This document shows positions 9,325-15,183 of a stretch of DNA of 16,155 bases, one piece after another (the first letter of the stretch is position 1; each line of letters begins with the position of its first letter). Under the pieces are notes generated by a model. The model did not search any database. It saw only the letters and a list, made by a program, of their open reading frames with translations, and was not told the origin of the DNA. Both the position numbers and the translations under genes were made by a program. This stretch comes from an uncultured Porphyromonadaceae bacterium (GTDB taxonomy: Bacteria > Bacteroidota > Bacteroidia > Bacteroidales > Muribaculaceae): the NCBI GenBank assembly GCA_947176285.1, contig CAMWQF010000031.1, positions 1 to 16,155 on the forward strand. Reading direction: 5' to 3'.

Positions 9325-10251
9325 TCACTTTTCACCCTTCGCTTTTAATAATTCGGCGGCTCGAAGTTTCGCACTTCGGCTCCGTGGGTTTAGTTCCACT
9401 TCCTCGGCATCTGCCGTGATGGGGGATCGCGTAACAGCTTTCCAGTCGCAAAGCACTTTTCCGAAGAAGTCTTTTTCCACTTTTCCTTCTGGATTGCCGG
9501 AGCGGAAGAAATTTTTCACTATTCTATCCTCTACAGAGTGATAAGTCAGTATCACAGCACGTCCTCCTTCTTTAAGCATTTTTGGTGCCGCAGAGAGTAG
9601 AGTGGTGAGTGCGTCCATTTCCGAGTTGACTGCTATCCGAAGCGCTTGAAACACTTGTGCCATCTCTTTCTTCTCACCTTTAGGATTCAACCCCGGTCTC
9701 ACTGCCTCGGCAAGTTCAAAGGTTGTGGTGATAGGTGCTTTCTGTCTGGCGGCAACAATTGCTTTGGCAGCCTTTACCGGGTCTTTAAGGTCGGCGTAGG
9801 TGCGTAAAAGTGAGATTAGGTCGCGCTCGTCGAATTGCTCCAGAATCTTGGCTGCCGTCTGTGGCGCTTTTTGGTTCATTCGCATGTCAAGTGGAGCGTC
9901 AGCCCGGAATGAGAATCCCCGTTCCGCTTCGTCGAAATGATGAAAGGAGACGCCCAAGTCGGCAAGTATGCCATCCACGCGGTCCACACCATAGAAGCGC
10001 AAGAAATTTGGCATGAAGCGGAAATTGCTTCTTACGAATGTGAATCGAGGATCATCGGGAGCATTTGCCATTGCATCTTCATCTTGGTCAAAGCCAAGCA
10101 ACCTGCCATCTTTATCGAGCCGCTCCAGAATTGCACGTGAATGCCCGCCTCCCCCAAAAGTAGCATCGACATATATGCCATTTGGCTTAATGTCAAGACA
10201 CTCAAGGGTCTGCGGCAGCAAGGCAGGAATATGATAGATTGGCTCAGACAT
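9325..10251 (-). CDS. rsmH: RsmH, 16S rRNA N4-methyltransferase (C1402)
   Basis: RsmH (MraW) methylates N4 of C1402 in 16S rRNA using S-adenosylmethionine and is the usual first or second gene of dcw clusters. I start it at the ATG at 10251-10249, giving 308 residues beginning MSEPIYHIPALLPQ, which matches the family N-terminus (Y-H-x-P-x-L). An in-frame TTG at 10275 would add 8 residues with no family support. Visible motifs are the SAM loop DATFGGGGHS (29-38), ILADLGVSFHHFD, the LRIAVNSEM block, LTYHSVEDRIVKNFF and the C-terminal NPRSRSAKLRAAE. No mraZ lies upstream. The gene appears to begin the cluster here. Confidence 0.96.
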   Translation of the reverse strand: MSEPIYHIPALLPQTLECLDIKPNGIYVDATFGGGGHSRAILERLDKDGRLLGFDQDEDAMANAPDDPRFTFVRSNFRFMPNFLRFYGVDRVDGILADLGVSFHHFDEAERGFSFRADAPLDMRMNQKAPQTAAKILEQFDERDLISLLRTYADLKDPVKAAKAIVAARQKAPITTTFELAEAVRPGLNPKGEKKEMAQVFQALRIAVNSEMDALTTLLSAAPKMLKEGGRAVILTYHSVEDRIVKNFFRSGNPEGKVEKDFFGKVLCDWKAVTRSPITADAEEVELNPRSRSAKLRAAELLKAKGEK

Positions 10252-10277
10252 AGTCGTAGATGAAAGTTTTCTCAATG

Positions 10278-10317
10278 AAAAAAATGCGCTCGAATCTTCG
10301 TTGTGAAAATCCGAGCG
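10278..10317 (-). terminator. Terminator-like hairpin with T-run in front of rsmH
   Basis: Read on the minus strand, CGCTCGGATTTTC and GAAGATTCGAGCG (10317-10305 and 10299-10287) pair as a 13-bp stem with two G-T pairs around the loop ACAAC. The stem is followed by CA and seven T (10284-10278). This has the form of an intrinsic terminator, ending 26 bases before the rsmH ATG. It may end read-through from the VWA-like gene, whose stop is 232 bases upstream, or act as a 5' leader/attenuator hairpin of the dcw transcript. The sequence does not decide between these. Confidence 0.5.
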
Positions 10318-10549
10318 TAAAATTACATAAATTATTTTAAATTTGCGAATGCAAACACCGATAATTTGCGATTTTTAATAAAAAACTTATCTACACCCTT
10401 CCAAATTTGGCTCCGTCTTAAAAAAAGGAGGTAGGGAGAGTGGATGAGTCCCATCATGCGAGGATTCAAGTTTGTTCATATATGGGGAGCCGGATACAGA
10501 TCCATGTTAGAACAAGATAACTCATTGCCTTGCAGCGGGAGGAGATCAA
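10318..10549. other. AT-rich intergenic stretch without a gene; no mraZ
   Basis: Together with 10252-10317, this makes a 298-base gap between rsmH and the VWA-like gene. I see no coding frame and in particular no MraZ-like sequence. Only weak promoter-like elements for rsmH are present on the minus strand: TTTG at 10355-10352 followed after 17 bases by TAATTTAT (10334-10327), and TAATTTTA at 10325-10318 with no good -33 partner. The palindrome CCAAATTTGG occurs at 10401-10410. I cannot name a confident dcw promoter here. Confidence 0.4.
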
Positions 10550-12205
10550 TTATCGAATTAGTATCTTCTTTATTTTGTTGCCTTTACGTTGAATATATAT
10601 GCCGTTTGAGGGATTTTCAACGCGAATACCATTTAAATTATAGTATTCAACAGGAGCATCGTCGTCATCAATAGTGACAAGTCCAACGCCACTCTTTTTA
10701 TCTGCAAGTCGCTCTATAACAGAATTGACAACATTTTTTAGTTTTGTAAAATCGGTTTCGCCAAGCGATGAGGAGCAATCCATAACAAGCATGACAGCTG
10801 CAGATGAATATTCAGTTTCGGTTTTTACGTCACTGTCACCACCAAACTCAGAATGGGGCTGCCAGGCGGTTGTGGAGGTGTTTTTATGCCAAAAATTTAT
10901 TTCTCCTGTTTTTAGTAATTCACCGGATTCATCACGAAGATTTTCAAATGTGAATTGATATTTTGTCTTGTCTCCAACTGATACTTGCTCAGCTGTTACC
11001 TTCTGTCCGGAGGTGCTTGTAAAGCCATGATAAACTATATCGTTCAAACTTAAATCATCACGAGAGAATACTCCTTCAATCCACAAATTAGAATTTTCAG
11101 GATTATTATTCATCTCTGATCTTGTTTTATCTAATGTAAAGCGGATTCTATCTCCGGTGCCTCTCATATTAATTTTTACCTGAACTTTTTTGTTCTGCCA
11201 TGACTCTTGGAGTTGGTCAATGATTTTATTTAAATTGTATTCTACCTCACTCATATTGTTTACTTCAGATGCTTTGGATGGTTCTGAAGCTAATGCCAAC
11301 AGGTTTGATTTGAAGAGTTCGTAGTTATAATCCCCAATATCTTCACCTTTCAGTCCGATTGAGTAAGCCTCCAATTTTTTATTCAGCACAGACGTGTTTT
11401 TTATTTTGTTACTGATATAGCTTTGGTATTCGGTGTCAGTCCATGAAGGATCTGGGGCTTTTTCTAGTGAACCATCATCATTACCATCCGTAAAAGTAAT
11501 GATGGCTACACTATTCAAATCTCTGGGATAAGTGTTTGATTTCAATGTTTCTATTGCTTTGTCAACTGAATAGTATAGATAAGTGTAATCATCCATTTCT
11601 TGTGAGTTGACAAATTGTTGGTACTCTATCTTATTGGAGCCGTCAATTAATTGAATAGGCATAAATTGAGGCATATAATTGAAAGCAGTTATTCCAAAGT
11701 ATATCCCAGATTGTAGGCTTGCATCTCCATGATCAGGTATAGTTAACTGTAAAGACCTGTTGGAATCTACAAATTTGCGTCCTTCAATGTTGTCATTTAC
11801 ATAATAAATAAAATAATCGCCTTGTATATATACAATATTGTCCGAGAAATAGCCGTATAGATAATTCTTGTTACCATATTTATCTGTTAAATACCAACCA
11901 TTTTCTTCACAGAGTTGAATGATTGTAATAATGTCCCCGTTTGCATTAGGCAAGCTGTATTGCTCCATATAGACCTTTTGGTTTTCACAATGTATTATTA
12001 CTTGCCAATCTTCGCGTAATATAACCTTATAGACATTTGGTCGCGAATTGCTTTCTTCAACCCTAACGATTCCATTTAAGGGTTGATTATCTTTGTCAAC
12101 CCAAAATGGATCTATCCAATATCCATCTCCAATATAGGTCCAGCTCTCAGCCGTGCATATAAAAAACTGCATGACCAGAATTAAAAAAAGTAAAAATCTC
12201 TTCAT
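10550..12205 (-). CDS. Secreted von Willebrand A-like protein with C-terminal Bacteroidales tail
   Basis: The specific function is unknown. I start it at the ATG at 12205-12203, giving 551 residues beginning with a clear signal peptide (MKRFLLFLILVMQFFICTAES). The frame runs open 57 codons further upstream, but that part lies in the structured leader and would bury the signal peptide. Residues 165-290 resemble the middle and end of a VWA fold: GIYFGITAFN, TYLYYSVDKAIETL, then AIITFTDGNDDGS with the TDG at 239-241, and AYSIGLKG. A middle region (about 340-455) looks beta-rich. The metal-site motif DCSSS expected at the start of a VWA domain appears only at 476-480 (MLVMDCSSSLGE). The end, from about 520 (EYYNLNGIRV...GIYIQRKG), resembles the C-terminal tail of many secreted Bacteroidales proteins, some of which are type IX secretion substrates. 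The product is probably surface-exposed or exported. Base composition is more AT-rich than the dcw genes. Confidence 0.85.
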   Translation of the reverse strand: MKRFLLFLILVMQFFICTAESWTYIGDGYWIDPFWVDKDNQPLNGIVRVEESNSRPNVYKVILREDWQVIIHCENQKVYMEQYSLPNANGDIITIIQLCEENGWYLTDKYGNKNYLYGYFSDNIVYIQGDYFIYYVNDNIEGRKFVDSNRSLQLTIPDHGDASLQSGIYFGITAFNYMPQFMPIQLIDGSNKIEYQQFVNSQEMDDYTYLYYSVDKAIETLKSNTYPRDLNSVAIITFTDGNDDGSLEKAPDPSWTDTEYQSYISNKIKNTSVLNKKLEAYSIGLKGEDIGDYNYELFKSNLLALASEPSKASEVNNMSEVEYNLNKIIDQLQESWQNKKVQVKINMRGTGDRIRFTLDKTRSEMNNNPENSNLWIEGVFSRDDLSLNDIVYHGFTSTSGQKVTAEQVSVGDKTKYQFTFENLRDESGELLKTGEINFWHKNTSTTAWQPHSEFGGDSDVKTETEYSSAAVMLVMDCSSSLGETDFTKLKNVVNSVIERLADKKSGVGLVTIDDDDAPVEYYNLNGIRVENPSNGIYIQRKGNKIKKILIR

Positions 12206-12230
12206 AATGATAATGATTTTTAGCAGACCT

Positions 12231-12275
12231 TTCAGTCCAGAAGACCTTGGTTCGATAAAAGAAGCGTGGACTGAA
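12231..12275 (-). promoter_or_regulatory. Hairpin in the leader, 25 bases before the VWA-like gene
   Basis: The 9-base arms TTCAGTCCA and TGGACTGAA (12231-12239 and 12267-12275) are perfectly complementary around a 27-base loop. The hairpin ends 25 bases before the start codon at 12205. With the larger dyad upstream it makes the whole leader of this gene strongly structured. There is no T-run after it, so it does not look like a terminator. Confidence 0.4.
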
Positions 12276-12288
12276 TTGCCACATTCTT

Positions 12289-12404
12289 TGTTAGAAGGTC
12301 GTAGGAAAACCTGAAGATGAAGATGTGGGAAGAGCAGCCCACGCCTATGGCGTGAGAACCGCTTGCCTCCTTGCATCTTCGAAAATTTCCTACGTTTTCT
12401 AACA
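12289..12404 (-). ncRNA. Candidate structured leader RNA or small RNA (116-base imperfect dyad)
   Basis: No RNA family is recognised. Three nested pairs of arms are visible on the plus strand: TGTTAGAA/TTCTAACA (12289-12296/12397-12404), CGTAGGAAA/TTTCCTACG (12300-12308/12386-12394) and GAAGATG/CATCTTC (12319-12325/12374-12380), separated by small internal loops. The apex offers two mutually exclusive hairpins sharing bases 12340-12342: GTGGG/CCCAC (12325-12329/12338-12342) and CACGCC/GGCGTG around TAT (12340-12354). It lies between a good -7 element at 12472-12479 and the VWA-like start codon, so on the minus strand it would be transcribed as a 5' leader or separate RNA. Short reading frames across it look non-coding. 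Pairing was judged by eye. Confidence 0.45.
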
Positions 12405-12471
12405 CAAGATAAAGCAATACGCTTCTGGAAATACTAAAATGTTGCGGACATGGTCGAAACCATTCCAAAAG

Positions 12472-12503
12472 CAAAGTTAATAATTTTTATTGATATTAAG
12501 AAA
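12472..12503 (-). promoter_or_regulatory. Bacteroidota-type promoter for the VWA-like gene and its leader
   Basis: On the minus strand TAACTTTG (12479-12472) matches the Bacteroidota -7 consensus TAnnTTTG exactly. TTTC (12503-12500), one base off the -33 TTTG, lies 20 bases upstream. Transcription would begin near 12466, giving a leader of about 260 bases. Confidence 0.55.
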
Positions 12504-12629
12504 TAATTGAAAAGAAATCTCTATTTTATACTATCTTGATGGTTAAGATGTCGATGTGTTTATATGTTTTGCTTATTTTAACGGGTTATCGGGGATGCGA
12601 AGTAATAGATTGATTCGCTTGCATAGATT
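12504..12629. other. Intergenic stretch between the ATPase stop and the leader promoter
   Basis: The gap between the ATPase stop and the VWA-like start codon spans 12206-12629. Apart from the leader elements and promoter listed separately, I see no gene and no convincing terminator. An imperfect GCGAA/TTCGC pair near 12597-12617 has no T-run. Confidence 0.5.
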
Positions 12630-13820
12630 TTAGTAAAGAAAACCTAATAGCCACATGGGAATCTTGTTTCCGAAGCCTGTCTCGATATTGTCAGCTACAA
12701 CATAGCTGTCTGGTCTGTCTGCAATCTGGGAGAATCCTTTATTTCGACCTCCGACTTCAAACAGATACTTACGGTTAAGCAGGAAGTCACCCACCTCCGG
12801 CGCATGGATCTCTCCAGCAACGCTTAGCATTGAAGCCACAAAACTCTCCCTTACAGTACCAGTCTTATGCATGATAGCGAGTGCCTGCATCACCGAGGGA
12901 TTGTCAAAGAGTATCTTCTCCGGTTTGGCAGCTCGTTTTGGCTGCGTGGTATCATCCATCAGTGTTCGAAGGATAGCACCTTCATTGAGCAGTGTGAAGA
13001 ACTTCATCAACTGATTTCTCGTGACCTCCACATCACGAGTAAGTTTTGTTATGTTTGGAACAAAAGGTACCTGTTCCGCTAACACCACCAGAAGTTTCTT
13101 GAGTTTCAGTTGAGTTTCATACTCTATTGATGTGACCGCTGGAATATCGATATCTATCACAGTCCGAACAATCCGCTCTACTCTTTGGGAATAAGTAATT
13201 TCGGAACTTTCCATGAAAAAAGGATAATATCCCATCTTGAGATATTTCTCAAATTCTCCCACTACCCTTAGGTGTCCGGAAATTTTAGATGCCAGAGTCC
13301 GATGGTTATTCAGAATCTCGGAGAGACTATAGGGTTCAAAATGTTCGTTGCCTCTGAAATTAAGATACTCGCGAAATGACAGACCTCGCATATCGTATAC
13401 AGCGACACGACGAGAAAGGTCGGCTATTTTACTATTGAGATGAATCAGGGAAGACCCCGTAAAAACAACATAGAGACCGGGATAACTGTCATATATGTTT
13501 TTGAGTTCCCTTTCCCAATTGGCATTCGGATAAAGATGTACCTCATCAAGATAGAGGTGTGTGCCTCCGTGTTTATAATGATAGTCAGCAAGATCCATTA
13601 TGGAATGCTCGTTAAAAAACAGATGGTCAAGCGATGCGTATACTCCTTTATCACCTTGCTCCTTACACTTCTGCTTTAGCATAGTGGTCTTTCCTACCCC
13701 CCTTGCTCCTTTTATCATGATAAGTCTATCGCTCCAGGCGATAACATCATATAGATATCGCTTAATGGGCGCGTCAAGATCATCTATCAAACGCTGAGAT
13801 ATTTCATAAATTAGTTCCAT
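12630..13820 (-). CDS. AAA-family ATPase with DUF4143-type C-terminal region
   Basis: The 396-residue product belongs to the AAA_14/DUF4143 type, a widespread family in Bacteroidota with no settled role. The N-terminal ATPase has Walker A GARGVGKTT (38-46), Walker B LYLDEVH (89-95), VVFTGSS (118-124) and the arginine-containing LSRRVAVYDMRGLSFREYL segment (135-153) typical of the family. A winged-helix-like stretch follows (about 240-290). The C-terminal part has D345 and, ten residues on, E355 followed by VGGRNK (K361 region), reminiscent of a PD-(D/E)xK nuclease core, although activity is not established for these proteins. It is a single-gene unit with its own promoter, flanked by unrelated genes, and such genes are often acquired horizontally. 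The start ATG at 13820-13818 follows the promoter closely. It lacks signal peptide and membrane segments and so is cytoplasmic. Confidence 0.9.
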   Translation of the reverse strand: MELIYEISQRLIDDLDAPIKRYLYDVIAWSDRLIMIKGARGVGKTTMLKQKCKEQGDKGVYASLDHLFFNEHSIMDLADYHYKHGGTHLYLDEVHLYPNANWERELKNIYDSYPGLYVVFTGSSLIHLNSKIADLSRRVAVYDMRGLSFREYLNFRGNEHFEPYSLSEILNNHRTLASKISGHLRVVGEFEKYLKMGYYPFFMESSEITYSQRVERIVRTVIDIDIPAVTSIEYETQLKLKKLLVVLAEQVPFVPNITKLTRDVEVTRNQLMKFFTLLNEGAILRTLMDDTTQPKRAAKPEKILFDNPSVMQALAIMHKTGTVRESFVASMLSVAGEIHAPEVGDFLLNRKYLFEVGGRNKGFSQIADRPDSYVVADNIETGFGNKIPMWLLGFLY

Positions 13821-13835
13821 ATCGTCTATTTTTCA

Positions 13836-13867
13836 CAAAGTTACAAAAAACTTTCTTTCTAAAGAAA
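13836..13867 (-). promoter_or_regulatory. Promoter of the AAA ATPase gene
   Basis: On the minus strand TAACTTTG (13843-13836) is an exact match to the Bacteroidota -7 consensus, with TTTC at 13867-13864 after a 20-base spacer. Only 15 bases separate the -7 element from the start codon, so the mRNA leader would be about ten bases long. Confidence 0.6.
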
Positions 13868-13900
13868 GAAAATTGCGTTTTTTTTTCTTTAGAAAGAAAG
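13851..13900. repeat. Paired palindromes over and upstream of the ATPase promoter (candidate operators)
   Basis: CTTTCTTTCTAAAGAAAG (13851-13868) is a palindrome of two 8-base arms around CT. A second palindrome, with 7-base arms TTTCTTT/AAAGAAA around AG, ends near 13899. The two blocks also form one long inverted repeat: 22-base arms 13851-13872 and 13879-13900 with one mismatch around a 6-base loop. The first palindrome covers the -33 position of the ATPase promoter, as expected for a repressor site. The low-complexity A/T-rich sequence raises the chance of coincidence. Confidence 0.5.
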
Positions 13901-14000
13901 GATATGAATATTGTGTTAGAAATCAGGTGTTTATGTGTGTCAGGAGTTTTCCAGTCTTTTAATGGTTGAGTCTAACATCATAGATATACACCTTCCTTAG

Positions 14001-15167
14001 TCATTGTTTGGTTTTTTTGCCGAAGAAAAAGTCGATGATTAGGGCGATGAAACCGTCGCCGGTCACGTTGCAGGCTGTGCCGAAGCTGTCCATGGCGATG
14101 TAGAGCGCTATCATTAGTGCCTGGTCTCCTTCTGAGAATCCCAAAATGCTTGCCAATATGCCAAGGGAAGCCATTATAGCGCCTCCAGGCACTCCCGGGG
14201 CAGCCACAATCGAAATGCCAAGCATGCAGATGAATCCGGACATCATTCCTATGTCATAAGGATGCCCCTGCATGATCATGAGAGCTAGGGCGCAGCAAAC
14301 AATCTTCATTACGCTGCCAGACATGTGTATGGTGGCACAAAGTGGTATCACAAATCCTGCAACATCCTCTCCAACTCCCATCTTGATGGCTTGACGAAGT
14401 GTGACGGGAATGGTAGCGGCTGAGGATTGAGTGCCGAGTGCTGTGAAATATGCCGGCATCATGGTCCAAAGCAGTTTAAATGGATTCCGCTTTACGAATA
14501 GGGCAGCAATGCAGTATTGGAAGATTAGCAGGAAGATATGAAGGGCGAAAATGACACCGATAATCTTTGCGAAAGCCGTCAATATTCCCATTACCTGGCC
14601 TGAAACTGTCATGTTGAGAAAGATTCCGAAGATATATATAGGAAGAAGCGGAATGATAGCGCCGTTGATGGTCATTTCCACTATCTGGCGGAATTCTACA
14701 AACCCTTTTTTCAACGTTTCTCCTTCCATTCTTGAAAGGCATATGCCAAGGGTGAAGGCGGTGACGAGTGCTGTCATCACTCCCATCAGCGGGGGCATCT
14801 CCACCGTGAAATATGGTTCAAGATCATGTCCTTCGGTAATTCCACCAAGAGATCCCGGCTTTATCAGATGGGGAAACACAGAGTCTCCTATCGCATAGCT
14901 CAAGAATCCCGACATGATTGTGGCAACATAGGCAATTAGCGCTGTCCATAAGAGCATCTTTCCTGCATCTTTCCCTATTTCAGAGATTGCAGGAGCTACG
15001 AAGCCAAGGATGATAAGAGGAATAAGGAAACCTAAGAACTGGCTGAAGATGGCGTTAAAGGTCATGAAAATCCTTCCCGCCCAGATGGGGAAGAAATTAC
15101 CTGCCGCTATGCCAAGGGCAATGGCAATCAGAATCTTGACAAGCAGATTGACGCGTATCGGTTTCAT
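14001..15167 (-). CDS. SLC1/DAACS-type dicarboxylate/amino acid:cation symporter
   Basis: This inner-membrane transporter of the GltP/DctA fold would couple amino-acid uptake to cation entry. It is 388 residues long, somewhat shorter than the usual 400-430. The re-entrant loop HP1 (ALGTQSSAATIP, 243-254), TM7 (CATIHMSGS, 277-285), HP2 (APGVPGG, 323-329) and TM8 (DSFGTACNVTGD, 360-371) are all present in order. Two canonical features differ: the TM7 NMDGT motif reads HMSGS, and the TM8 arginine that holds the acidic side chain in glutamate/aspartate carriers is Gly363. A neutral or otherwise non-dicarboxylic substrate is therefore likely (inference). It starts 16 bases after ftcD, so it is probably in the same operon and may feed that pathway, with histidine or serine-like substrates as possibilities. 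Confidence 0.92.
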   Translation of the reverse strand: MKPIRVNLLVKILIAIALGIAAGNFFPIWAGRIFMTFNAIFSQFLGFLIPLIILGFVAPAISEIGKDAGKMLLWTALIAYVATIMSGFLSYAIGDSVFPHLIKPGSLGGITEGHDLEPYFTVEMPPLMGVMTALVTAFTLGICLSRMEGETLKKGFVEFRQIVEMTINGAIIPLLPIYIFGIFLNMTVSGQVMGILTAFAKIIGVIFALHIFLLIFQYCIAALFVKRNPFKLLWTMMPAYFTALGTQSSAATIPVTLRQAIKMGVGEDVAGFVIPLCATIHMSGSVMKIVCCALALMIMQGHPYDIGMMSGFICMLGISIVAAPGVPGGAIMASLGILASILGFSEGDQALMIALYIAMDSFGTACNVTGDGFIALIIDFFFGKKTKQ

Positions 15168-15183
15168 ATTGTGATGTTCAATT

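Noticed and set aside
10252..10275. Upstream TTG start for rsmH
   Set aside because: It adds eight residues not expected for RsmH; the ATG at 10251 matches the family N-terminus.
12206..12376. N-terminal 57-codon extension of the VWA-like gene
   Set aside because: It would place residues encoded by the structured leader before a clear signal peptide; the ATG at 12205 gives a standard secreted N-terminus.
12289..12404. Integron attC site or MITE, because the dyad is bounded by GTTAGAA and TTCTAAC
   Set aside because: attC ends have the opposite order (RYYYAAC at the left, GTTRRRY at the right), there is no integrase or cassette array, and no target-site duplication flanks the dyad.
12232..12474. 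80-residue frame on the minus strand over the leader
   Set aside because: It is explained by the structured element, has no recognisable domain, and its start is at the promoter -7 element, too close to the expected transcription start.
12597..12617. Possible terminator after the AAA ATPase (GCGAA/TTCGC)
   Set aside because: Only five base pairs with a long loop and no T-run.
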